From positions 124,001 to 188,000 of the forward strand of contig CAKQRI010000001.1 in NCBI GenBank assembly GCA_934271365.1: a stretch of DNA of 64,000 nucleotides, read 5' to 3'. Of the stretch, positions 45,083 through 53,359 are shown in pieces (position 1 is the first letter of the stretch; every line of letters starts with the position of its first letter). This DNA comes from an uncultured Spirochaetales bacterium (GTDB lineage: Bacteria; Spirochaetota; Spirochaetia; Sphaerochaetales; Sphaerochaetaceae). The position numbers and the translations under genes are program-made. The notes under the pieces were generated by a model. It was not told where the DNA came from, searched no databases, and saw only the letters and a list, made by a program, of their open reading frames with translations.

Positions 45083-46530
45083 TAATAAAATATATATCAA
45101 TCCAAGAAGGATTCTATAAGAAAATTTTTGATTTTACACCTGAAGCTAATCTTATACACAGCAATCAGAATAGTTGTGGAAAAACAACTTTACTTCGTTT
45201 TATCTTATATGGGATAGGTTTTAATATTCCTAATACCCTTAAATTCAAATTTGAAAATTGTAGCGTAGAAACTGAATTATACTGTGAAACATTAGGTGAT
45301 ATTACTTTAAAGCGTTATACACCAGAATCACTATTTCTTTGTAGGAATGAAGATAAAAAAACATATATATTGCCTGAACAACAGAAAGAGCTCCATTCCA
45401 TGCTATTTGGGACCAATAATAATGATATACTTGATAATATTCTTGGAACATTTTATATGGATCAGGAAAAAGGGTGGACTCTGCTTAATCGAGGAATTGT
45501 CATAGGTAGTATACACTTTAATATTGAAGCGCTCATTCGTGGTTTGGCAGAAAAAGACTGTACTCAATTACTGAAGAAAGAAGCTATATTAATGCGTGAA
45601 AAGCAGAAGTACACACAGCTTTTTAGTATTGCTCAATATAGAAAATCTGTTGAAGAAAGTGTGGGAAGCACCGCTTATGAAGATTATTATGAGGAAACAG
45701 ATGCTGAAATAAATTCTCTAAGAATCATGCAAAGTAAACTTAATCGCGAAATTAAAAGAATTGATGAGTCTCTATCTGAGAATAAGAAATTTCGGAAATT
45801 TGTTTCAGATATGAAGCTTGTTGTGCTTGCTCCAGATGGGACACAAATACCAGTAACAGAAAATAATATACTTGGATTATCGGATAGCATGAATTTATTA
45901 GTTGCTAAGCATAAAATCACCTCAATGAAGTTTCAAAAAATATCAGAAAGAATTTCCCAATTAGAATCTGAAAAAGAGGCAGAGAATGAGCAGTTAGCTT
46001 TCTATGAGCAATTAAGCCAGATTGAAGCATTCGATAGACGTATTGTCAAAATCCCGCTTAATATTCAAAGTATAAAAAAAGAACAAAACCGTGTAGATAA
46101 GGAATTAAAAGCTATCAGAGATCAGATTAGCAATGAGACGAAGTCCAACAATATTGTTGTAAAGGAAATGTCTGATGACATTATTCGATATGGAACTGAA
46201 CTTGGAATTGGAACAGAGGAGACCATTTCTGAGTCATATCTCTTTACTTCCAATTTGAAGGAATTATCAGGGGCTTTGCTTCATAAAACCGCCTTCATTT
46301 TTCGACTAGCGTATATTCATGCAGTTGAAAAGAAACTTGGTATAAAACTTCCAATAATTCTAGATTCTCCAAGTGGAAAAGAAGTAGACCAGGCGAACAT
46401 CAGACTTATGACAAATATTTTGAAAAGGGATTTTTCAAATAATCAGATAATAATAGCTTCAATCTACTCTTATAATTTTGAAAACCTAAAAAAGATAGAA
46501 ATAAGTAATCACCTGATTGAAATAGTATAA
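45079..46530 (+). CDS. SMC/Rad50-like ABC ATPase (LmuB/ABC-3C-like)
   Basis: 483 residues, short for the family. The P-loop is QNSCGKTTLL (Gly34-Lys35-Thr36) with the first Gly replaced by Asn. The middle (about 180-370) is coiled coil interrupted by a hinge-like segment (about 255-290). A signature-like region (ELSGALLHKTAFIFRLAY) and Walker B LPIILDSPSGKE (424-434) follow; the usual catalytic Glu is Ser, as in many ABC-three-component ATPases. It probably dimerises on DNA and controls the nuclease encoded just upstream. A hairpin terminator starts at its stop codon. Confidence 0.75.
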   Translation: MIIKYISIQEGFYKKIFDFTPEANLIHSNQNSCGKTTLLRFILYGIGFNIPNTLKFKFENCSVETELYCETLGDITLKRYTPESLFLCRNEDKKTYILPEQQKELHSMLFGTNNNDILDNILGTFYMDQEKGWTLLNRGIVIGSIHFNIEALIRGLAEKDCTQLLKKEAILMREKQKYTQLFSIAQYRKSVEESVGSTAYEDYYEETDAEINSLRIMQSKLNREIKRIDESLSENKKFRKFVSDMKLVVLAPDGTQIPVTENNILGLSDSMNLLVAKHKITSMKFQKISERISQLESEKEAENEQLAFYEQLSQIEAFDRRIVKIPLNIQSIKKEQNRVDKELKAIRDQISNETKSNNIVVKEMSDDIIRYGTELGIGTEETISESYLFTSNLKELSGALLHKTAFIFRLAYIHAVEKKLGIKLPIILDSPSGKEVDQANIRLMTNILKRDFSNNQIIIASIYSYNFENLKKIEISNHLIEIV

Positions 46531-46566
46531 TCGCCGAGATTCATTGCACAGCTCTCAGCGATTTTA
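46530..46566 (+). terminator. Terminator of the nuclease/SMC operon
   Basis: ATCGCCGAG (46530-46538) pairs with CTCAGCGAT (46554-46562) with one G-U pair, followed by TTTT. It lies at the stop codon of the ATPase gene. Confidence 0.55.
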
Positions 46567-46732
46567 CTTAGTTAATAACTGAAGCCTGCAATCGTCTTTC
46601 TGCAGTGCTTCTGTCTACATAAAGAATAAAAAACAATCCTGGAATTGTCAAATACTTCGAGATTGATGTCAGGTATCTCCATGTTTAGGAAGTTGCTGAA
46701 TATCACCAAAAGATGTAGCAGTGCTCTTTGCT

Positions 46733-46758
46733 GGATTTTGTCAGCATTGTTGCATTTT
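46733..46758 (-). repeat. 26-bp inverted repeat, copy 2
   Basis: Reverse complement matches 42913-42938 at 24 of 26 bases and encodes the same KCNNADKI peptide, then diverges; a fragment of a second copy of the 102-aa gene. Confidence 0.55.
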
Positions 46759-46816
46759 TACAGCTTAATGATTCTGAGAAGCTATATTTTGATTCTTTCG
46801 GATTTCTTCTTGTTTC

Positions 46817-46842
46817 ATGTCTACTATATTGACTGTAGTCCA
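46817..46842 (+). repeat. 26-bp direct repeat, copy 2 (island-flanking)
   Basis: ATGTCTACTATATTGACTG followed by TAGTCCA; two mismatches to 42382-42407. It lies 24 bases from the radC stop. Confidence 0.6.
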
Positions 46843-46866
46843 GATAGAATATTTTATAAAGTTTAT

Positions 46867-47532
46867 TCATATCAGCGAATGCTCTAGGAAAGAGTAATAG
46901 GAATCCTGAGAGAAAATGATATGGTCAAGAAGCTTTATCCCGAGAATTACACTGCTGTTTTTCAGTCTTTTTGTGACTTCCTTGTCTTCTTCGCTCGGCA
47001 TTATATTTCCAGAAGGATGATTATGTGCGATGCAGATTGCTGTAGCTCTCTTCTCAATTGCAGATGAGAAGACCTCTCTAGGGTGAACAAGGGTTCTGTT
47101 GACAAGACCGATTGTAGCTACTTCTGTGCTTATTACCTCATGTGCTCCATTTAAGAGGACTACAATCAGATGCTCCTGTTCTCTTGAAGCAAAGTGCCGT
47201 ACTTCTGTGTAGATATCATTTGGAGAAGTTATCTGTGCATTGCGTTTTCTTGCCTTGCGTCTTCCAAGTTCCAGTGCGGCAATGAGCGCAGATGCCTTTG
47301 CAAGTCCAAGCCCTGAGATCAGCTCTGCCTCATATAGTGATATCTTCTCTTTTGTATCCATCAGCTTAAGAACATCATCAGCAATGTCTTCAGTAGTTCT
47401 CCGTCCTGATCCTGAGCCGATTAAGAGCATAATCAGTTCTTTGTCTGTGAGTGCTTCGCTAGAGAGCCTCTCAAGCTTCTCTCTTGGGCTCTCTGCTTTT
47501 TCTTCTGTCTTCTTTGAAAGTATTTCGTTCAT
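46867..47532 (-). CDS. radC: RadC family protein (JAB/MPN domain)
   Basis: 221 residues. An N-terminal helix-hairpin-helix (AELISGLGLAKASALIAALELGRR) and a JAB domain with the metal motif HNHPSGN plus a downstream Asp are complete. RadC was named for DNA repair, but the enzymatic role is uncertain; the JAB fold resembles deubiquitinases. It is often next to mobile or defence loci and here borders the accessory island. It is divergent from the MerR gene with a 65-base gap. Confidence 0.93.
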   Translation of the reverse strand: MNEILSKKTEEKAESPREKLERLSSEALTDKELIMLLIGSGSGRRTTEDIADDVLKLMDTKEKISLYEAELISGLGLAKASALIAALELGRRKARKRNAQITSPNDIYTEVRHFASREQEHLIVVLLNGAHEVISTEVATIGLVNRTLVHPREVFSSAIEKRATAICIAHNHPSGNIMPSEEDKEVTKRLKNSSVILGIKLLDHIIFSQDSYYSFLEHSLI

Positions 47533-47597
47533 ACTATATATATCAGAAAAACTCAGGTTTCTGCTAATTTCCGGTTTTTATGGTAGAATGCCATGTG

Positions 47598-48053
47598 ATG
47601 AGAACATATAAGATAGGGGAGCTTTCTGAGCGTACAGGTCTCTCTCTGAGGACCATAAGATATTATGAGGAGCTTGGCCTGATCCATGCGAGGCGCACAT
47701 CGGGAGGCCAGCGGCTTTATAGTGATCAGGAGATGATTTATTTAAAGAGGATCACAGAGCTGAAGAAGCTGGGATTCTCCCTTGAAGAGATAAGCCGGAT
47801 AATAAATCTCAAGAGTGAGGATGAGAGCGGAAATAAAAGGCGTGATGAGCTTTTAAGACAATATAGAGCAAGATATTCTAAAGAGAAAGAGCGTCTGGAA
47901 GCTCTTAAAAGCCATGTTGCAGAGCTTGAGTGGCATATACATCAGCTTGAACGGGATCGAGATGGATTCACATCATGTCCAGGTTCTTCATGTGTCTCAT
48001 GTGAATATACAGATAAGTGCATATTCTTCAAAGAGAGAGAAGCCAGGAGCTGA
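47598..48053 (+). CDS. MerR-family transcriptional regulator with C-terminal cysteine cluster
   Basis: 151 residues from ATG 47598, giving the standard MRTYKIGELSERTGLSLRTIRYYEELGLI. The winged HTH (1-70) is followed by a coiled-coil dimerisation helix (80-122). It ends in Cys127, Cys132, Cys135 and Cys141 (CPGSSCVSCEYTDKC), a likely metal or Fe-S site for sensing. The last 26 bases overlap the convergent isomerase gene. Targets are unknown. Confidence 0.85.
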   Translation: MRTYKIGELSERTGLSLRTIRYYEELGLIHARRTSGGQRLYSDQEMIYLKRITELKKLGFSLEEISRIINLKSEDESGNKRRDELLRQYRARYSKEKERLEALKSHVAELEWHIHQLERDRDGFTSCPGSSCVSCEYTDKCIFFKEREARS

Positions 48054-48825
48054 TTGATATAGACATCTCAATTGTCTTCTTCCTGAAAGAAGAAGGAAGG
48101 TTTCTGCCGTAGAACATAGCCTCATAATTCAGATAGCCTGAGTAGCTCTCTCTGAATGCCGGAATCACTTCCTCCCATTTTATATTTCCCATGCCTGGAA
48201 GCAGGTGGAGATCATTTCTGCCATCATTATCTGATAAATGCGTTGCAATGAGGTAAGAGCCAGCTTTATATATGAATTCAGGGATATCCTCTCCCATCAC
48301 ATTTGCATGTCCTGTATCCAGGCAGATCCCGGTTCTATCAAGATTCGCTGCTATTGCAAGAAGGCTATCTGCAGAGTGTATCTCATCTTCTCTTTCCATG
48401 TTCTCAACAGCAAATGAAATCGAAGAGGAATTCCTGATGAATTTATCAAGGTAAGCTATATTCTTCGCAGCAGAGCCTTTTATCGGATGTATTACGGCTG
48501 TCTTTATTCCAAGACGCTCAGCATATCCTATTGCTTTGAATATAAGCGCATTGCTTTCATTGCTTTCTTCTGAGTTCCTAGGATATGGAAGATGGCACTG
48601 GAAATATTCAAGACCTGATTCTTTTCTCAGTTCATCCAGCTTGGAGATATAGCTATCTGCTCTTTCATCATTAAGAGGTGAGGATGGCCCCATCATCTCG
48701 CAGAAGTTGAGATCAAGGACTTTGAAGCCACCTGATGCAAGCATCGGAACTGCTTCTGTCATTGTTAGGTGGCTATCTCTTGAGAATGCTATCAGATTCG
48801 TATTAGTTGCTATTCTGCTTTCCAT
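48028..48825 (-). CDS. Sugar phosphate isomerase/epimerase-like TIM-barrel protein
   Basis: 265 residues from ATG 48825; a TTG nine bases upstream is an alternative. It has the AP-endonuclease-2/xylose-isomerase-like layout: metal-binding His and Glu in TAVIHP and FAVENMERED, CLDTGHANVMG, ATHLSDNDG with the DLHLLPGMGNIKW loop, and a final Glu in LNYEAMF. It is the last gene of the sugar ABC operon, overlapping the binding-protein gene by 23 bases, so it likely processes the imported sugar or polyol. Confidence 0.85.
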   Translation of the reverse strand: MESRIATNTNLIAFSRDSHLTMTEAVPMLASGGFKVLDLNFCEMMGPSSPLNDERADSYISKLDELRKESGLEYFQCHLPYPRNSEESNESNALIFKAIGYAERLGIKTAVIHPIKGSAAKNIAYLDKFIRNSSSISFAVENMEREDEIHSADSLLAIAANLDRTGICLDTGHANVMGEDIPEFIYKAGSYLIATHLSDNDGRNDLHLLPGMGNIKWEEVIPAFRESYSGYLNYEAMFYGRNLPSSFRKKTIEMSISISSWLLSL

Positions 48826-50101
48826 AATCTTCAAGTGCCTGTTTCACTGTCTTTTCCATAGAGTCAACTGCCTGGTCTATTGTCTTCTCTCCGGTTATAG
48901 CGCTCTTGACAGATTCCTGGAATGAGTAATAGATCTGGTATGCTGATGGAAGCCATACGTTTATTATATCCTCATCAGAATTCCGCACTTCCTCTGCAGC
49001 TGTCTCAAAGAGTGGGTTTTCTTTTATGAATTCCATGTATTCATTGCTTTCATAAAGCCTTTTGTTTACAGGTATGTAACCGGTGTCCTCTGCCCATTTG
49101 AGCTGGACAGGCTCTGATGTCAGATACTCAAGCACGGCTTTGACTTCAGCATTATCACTGAAAGAGAATAGGGCTCCTCCTCCAACTGCTACATCTCCAG
49201 CATATTCAGCTTCGAGTGCTGGGACTTCTGCAACTCCGACTTCAAAGCTGCTATCCACAGATGAGATCACAGAGGTCAGATTTGATGAAGACGCAAACAG
49301 CATCGCGCATCTTCCTGCTGCAAATTCCGTTGAAATGCCGCTTGTTATATTGCTGAGAGCTCCTGTCTGATATAAAGTCTTCCATTTCTCAAGAAATGCC
49401 TTATATGTTCCTTCCTCTTTGAATAGCACCCTTTCAGGGCGTCCATCATGGCCATTTCTGTTATCTACCATGTATGATCCGCCTTTCTGGGCACCTATGA
49501 ATGATGTGAGCTCATATGTTGTAGGTACTCCGGCTATTGCATAGCGTATGGTCTTTCCTTCTTTCTCCTCCTTTAAAAGAGATGCAATCTCAATCATCTC
49601 ATCAAAAGTCTTTGGAACTTTGATCCCTAGGCTATCAAATAGGGTTTTGTTGTAATAGAGAAGAAGTGCAGAGGCATTGAATGGAACAGCAAGCAGCTCT
49701 TTTCCCATATAAGCTGCAAGTGCAGGAGCTAGAATATCTGATGTATCAAAGCCCAATTCATCAACGCTTTTGAGATAGTCTGCATTGGACATGTCCAGGG
49801 CTGCTGTGGCATCAAGCTGGGCAATATCAGGAAGCGAATCGCCTGCTATCGCATTTGCTTTGACTTTTGTAAGCACGTCATTTGCCTTTCCCTGATACAC
49901 AGCATCAATGAAAATTCCTTTTTCTTTGCCTTCACCTTCATTGAATGCATCAATGATTTCCTCGAAGCATTCCCCATTCTTTCCGGAGTTGCTATGCCAT
50001 AATGTTATTTCTTTTACGCTTTTCTCTCTGCTTCCACCAGCAAACAGTGATAAGCAGGTCAGTAAGGCGACAACTGCTGATGCTGTAATCCTCTTAATCA
50101 T
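48803..50101 (-). CDS. ABC transporter sugar-binding protein (family 1)
   Basis: 432 residues. The signal peptide ends LFAGG, without a canonical lipobox Cys at the cleavage site, so it is periplasmic or loosely lipidated. The mature part starts with EITLWHSNSGKNG and keeps family-1 landmarks (GDSLPDIAQLDA, VPFNASALLLYYNKTLF, RCAMLFASSSNL). It captures a carbohydrate or glycerol phosphodiester-type ligand for the two permeases upstream. AGGAGAAG precedes the ATG. Confidence 0.9.
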   Translation of the reverse strand: MIKRITASAVVALLTCLSLFAGGSREKSVKEITLWHSNSGKNGECFEEIIDAFNEGEGKEKGIFIDAVYQGKANDVLTKVKANAIAGDSLPDIAQLDATAALDMSNADYLKSVDELGFDTSDILAPALAAYMGKELLAVPFNASALLLYYNKTLFDSLGIKVPKTFDEMIEIASLLKEEKEGKTIRYAIAGVPTTYELTSFIGAQKGGSYMVDNRNGHDGRPERVLFKEEGTYKAFLEKWKTLYQTGALSNITSGISTEFAAGRCAMLFASSSNLTSVISSVDSSFEVGVAEVPALEAEYAGDVAVGGGALFSFSDNAEVKAVLEYLTSEPVQLKWAEDTGYIPVNKRLYESNEYMEFIKENPLFETAAEEVRNSDEDIINVWLPSAYQIYYSFQESVKSAITGEKTIDQAVDSMEKTVKQALEDYGKQNSN

Positions 50102-50113
50102 GATATTCTTCTC

Positions 50114-50923
50114 CTATTCATATAGACTGCTGTTTATAAGGGCTTTTTCAATCCATTTTCTGGATATGGCTAATATGATTATGAATGGCATGGATATCAG
50201 AAGCACTGACATCATCTCTGCACCTTTCTCTCCGCTTTCACCGAATCCAAGCATAGATAGCCCAATCTGTATTGTCCTCATTCTAGGCTTGTTTGTGACA
50301 AGGAGAGGCCATAGATAACTGTTGAATGCGGATATGAATGACTGCAGGAACACTGTCATTACAATGGCCTCTGTAAGAGGAATGAGAACTCTCGTTATAT
50401 ACATGAGATCACCAGATCCATCGATTCTTGCTGCATCGTAATATGATCTATCCAGGCTATGGAACGCTGCAGAGAGAAGCAGAAGCTGATATGCTGAGAA
50501 CAGCGATGGCAGCACTATCCCAATGTATGTATCAGTGAGCCCAAGCTTCGATATTATGCTGAAGTTCTGATAAAGAAGCGCATCAGATGGAATGAACAGC
50601 GTTGCAAGAAGCATGATCATTGAAGCTTTCTTCCCCTTGAATTCCATATGTGAATAAGCAAAGGCTGCCATTATGATTATGGCTGTTCTTATTGAAGATG
50701 AGAGAAAGCTGGTGATGATTGAATTCTTTATGTATACAGCAAAATTTCTTTTTGCAATTACAAGCCTGAGGTTGTCAAGCGAGATTGAGGAAGGAAAGAA
50801 CCTTGCTCTGCTGCCTATCCAGTCGGATCTTGAGAAGAAAGCCGATGTGAAAAGATATAGAATCGGGAACAGGACTGCAGCAGAAAGAATTATCAAGAAG
50901 GAGGCTCTGATTATCTTTTTCAT
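50114..50923 (-). CDS. ABC sugar permease, MalG/UgpE-like
   Basis: 269 residues from ATG 50923, with AAAGGAGAAAG just upstream. Six membrane helices, and the EAA loop AARIDGSGDLMYITRVLIPL that docks the ATPase. It overlaps the first permease gene by four bases (ATGA). No ATPase gene is in the operon, so a shared MsmK/UgpC-type ATPase must be encoded elsewhere. Confidence 0.92.
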   Translation of the reverse strand: MKKIIRASFLIILSAAVLFPILYLFTSAFFSRSDWIGSRARFFPSSISLDNLRLVIAKRNFAVYIKNSIITSFLSSSIRTAIIIMAAFAYSHMEFKGKKASMIMLLATLFIPSDALLYQNFSIISKLGLTDTYIGIVLPSLFSAYQLLLLSAAFHSLDRSYYDAARIDGSGDLMYITRVLIPLTEAIVMTVFLQSFISAFNSYLWPLLVTNKPRMRTIQIGLSMLGFGESGEKGAEMMSVLLISMPFIIILAISRKWIEKALINSSLYE

Positions 50924-51765
50924 CTCTTTCTCCTTTTTCCAAAGAGAGCCATGAAAGCTGCTGCGCATGATACAAGTATTACAGATAGCGTATTCTGTAT
51001 TCCTCTGTTTCCGCTTTTGAATGCTTCCAGATAGTAATAATACATCAGTGTCTCTGTGGCTCTGAATGGGCCGCCTTCTGTCACAATCATTATAGGTGCT
51101 ACAATCAGCAGAGCATCCTTAGCTGCAAGAAATACCGTTGCAATAAGCATTTTCTTGATCATTGGAATCTCGATTTCAAAAAGGATCCGCATGCTTCCTG
51201 CTCCATCAAGCATGGCAGCCTCTACCACAGACCTATCATTGCTTCTGAAAGCAGAGAGGAGAAGTATGTAATCCAGACCGAAATCAAGGAATACTCCTAG
51301 AAGGATCAGAACGAACAGGGCAGGGGTGCTATTACTAAGCCATTCAATTGATGTTCCGAAAATCCTGTTTATTATTGATACCCTTCCTCGGAACATCTCT
51401 TTGAATATCATGCTGGAAGCTGCGAGCGAGAGTGACATAGGAAGGAAGAATATCGTCTCTGCAACCGAACTCAGCTTTGTCTTGTTTCTGGTAAGAGAAG
51501 CTGCACTCAGCGTAAGTGCTGTATTGAGAGGTACAAATAAGAGTGCGAATAATATTGTAGTTCTCAAGCTGTTATGGAATGCTTCATCCCTGAATAGCAT
51601 CCTATAGTTATCCAGTCCCGCAAAGCCTATTATCCTGCCGCTCTGGCTCACTGTAAGGAATGAATCCACTAAGCTCTTTGCAAATGGATAGATAGAGAAA
51701 AGTACAGCAATAGTGACTGCTGGTGCAATCAGTAGGTATGCTTTGATGTCTTTTCTTCTGATCAT
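50920..51765 (-). CDS. ABC sugar permease, MalF/UgpA-like
   Basis: 281 residues with six membrane helices and the EAA loop EAAMLDGAGSMRILFEIEIPMI. First gene of the operon. No Shine-Dalgarno is visible before the ATG; a TATTAC box lies about 12 bases upstream, so the leader may be very short. The AT-rich 140-base upstream region contains a long inverted repeat (51831-51874). Confidence 0.9.
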   Translation of the reverse strand: MIRRKDIKAYLLIAPAVTIAVLFSIYPFAKSLVDSFLTVSQSGRIIGFAGLDNYRMLFRDEAFHNSLRTTILFALLFVPLNTALTLSAASLTRNKTKLSSVAETIFFLPMSLSLAASSMIFKEMFRGRVSIINRIFGTSIEWLSNSTPALFVLILLGVFLDFGLDYILLLSAFRSNDRSVVEAAMLDGAGSMRILFEIEIPMIKKMLIATVFLAAKDALLIVAPIMIVTEGGPFRATETLMYYYYLEAFKSGNRGIQNTLSVILVSCAAAFMALFGKRRKR

Positions 51766-51830
51766 GTAAGAGAATGTAATACTCTTTATTTAAATAATCA
51801 ATAACTTAATTCTTTATATTTAAACAAAAT

Positions 51831-51874
51831 AACTTACATAATAAAATATTACGTAAAGTTTTATCATGTAAGTT
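51831..51874. promoter_or_regulatory. Candidate operator: inverted repeat upstream of the sugar ABC operon
   Basis: AACTTACAT (51831-51839) and ATGTAAGTT (51866-51874) are perfect inverted arms 26 bases apart, with the palindrome TTACGTAA (51849-51856) between them. The layout suggests binding sites for a dimeric regulator acting on the permease operon promoter. Confidence 0.4.
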
Positions 51875-51905
51875 TTTTATGAATATTTTACGATACTACA
51901 TCTAT

Positions 51906-53201
51906 TTAATTTCTTAAACAGCCAATAGGCACAACCATGCCATCATCCTTGCATTTGTATGCATATGTGCCTACACCTATAAGTACCATTAGAAAAGATG
52001 GATTCCTCATCTTTGATGTATCAATGTGGTCTCTGAGCTTTTTCGGATTCCCTGCTCCTTTTTCTATGGCTCTTTCTCCGCCTAGTTTTATCTCAATAAG
52101 GCCATATGCACCATTACGTAAATGGATTACAGCATCACATTCTAGACCGGTGTTATCTCTATAATGATATATATTTCCATATAAGCTTTCTGCATATACG
52201 CATAGATCCCTTATGCATAGGGTTTCGAAGATTAGACCGAACGTGTTTAGATCTTTTATCAGGTCATCTGAGCCAAGTCCAAGACTTGCTGTTGCTATTG
52301 GTGGGTCTGTGAAATATCTGGTATCTGTTGTCCTTATAGCTGCTTTCGATCTTAGATTGGGATTCCATGCTCTTATGTCATCAGATACGAAGATTTTCTT
52401 TAAAGCATTTACATATTTCTTTATAGTATCCTCATTAATGGTCAAAGTATCATTTGCCATAATATCAGAGGCAATGGCTGTATAAGGAATCTGTGCTCAT
52501 TGATTCCTTGCAAGAGACCGCATTATCATTCTTATTCTTTCCTGGTCTTTTATTGAGCTGTCAGCTCTGCTTATGTCCGATTATATGATAGCTTCTACAT
52601 AATAAAAAGCCTGAGACAATGATGCTTTCTCATTTAAATTCAGAGCGCCAGGCCATCCTCCTCAGCATGTAATGAAAGCAAGATCTTCCATGGATATATT
52701 GTTTTTGCCTTCTATCTTAGTATTGCCATTGAAGATTTCTCCTAGACTGACTTCTCATGTTGATTCTTCTGATTCGAAAAGGCTCATTGTTCTCATTTTA
52801 AGCCAAGAAAATCTTCCAGCACATGAGTGCATGATGGAATCTGTATCTGGAGAGACAGAAGATTCCGTGAGAATGAATTGACCTACGGCTTTTCTTTCAT
52901 CTACTTCATATCTTACTGTATCCCATAACATAGGCGCTATCTGCCATTCATCAATCAGCCTAGGTGTTTCGCCTTCAAGCAATGCTTCTGGGTTGAGTTC
53001 TGCAAGACTGAGATTCTGTTTTATTTCTGAAGGCTTATCCATATGCAGAATGCTCTTTGATTTCTGTACTGCTGTTGTAGTTTTGCCACACCACTTAGGG
53101 CCTTCGATAAGAACAGCTCCTTTTGCCTCTAGTTTATCATCGAGAAGATTATCTGCAATTCTATGCATATATTCTTTCATATTAACAATATGATAAAGCA
53201 T
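51906..53201 (-). pseudogene. AAA_14/DUF4143 ATP-binding protein, inactivated by four in-frame stops
   Basis: A single 432-codon frame with no frameshift. The N-terminus is an AAA ATPase (LIEGPKWCGKTTTA Walker A, RLIDEWQ Walker B, FILTESS sensor); the C-terminus is a DUF4143 nuclease-like fold (ECDAVIHLRNGAYGLIEIKLGG). Stops occur at 52755-52757 (TGA), 52662-52664 (TGA), 52581-52583 (TAA) and 52497-52499 (TGA), each where the family continues normally, for example C-stop-GGWPGAL. An ATG at 52460 could still give a 184-aa C-terminal piece. These proteins are common, mobile and of uncertain function. Confidence 0.85.
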
Positions 53202-53359
53202 TTTTTTATAAGTAAATATCCGTTCGGCGTTTTGTAATGAAAGTTCCGATTTGAACTGTTTATCTTTGATGTTGTAGGATGCATGGCTTTGAGATAGAAT
53301 TTCAAATAGCTGGTTATTAAAGCTTTTTTATTGTTTGTTTTATATGGAGGGATATATCA

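Larger units (their letters stand above)
46567..46866. other. Gene-free gap holding repeat copies and gene debris
   Basis: No intact gene is seen. The minus strand can be read KCNNADKIQQRALL... to a stop, resembling the end of the 102-aa gene, and the second 26-bp direct repeat lies at its right edge. This looks like the worn junction of the accessory island with radC. Confidence 0.45.

Noticed and set aside
51906..53201. Recoded TGA (as Trp or selenocysteine) in the AAA/DUF4143 gene
   Set aside because: TGA is the ordinary stop in dozens of tightly overlapping genes here, one of the four stops is TAA, and no SECIS-like hairpin follows the codons.
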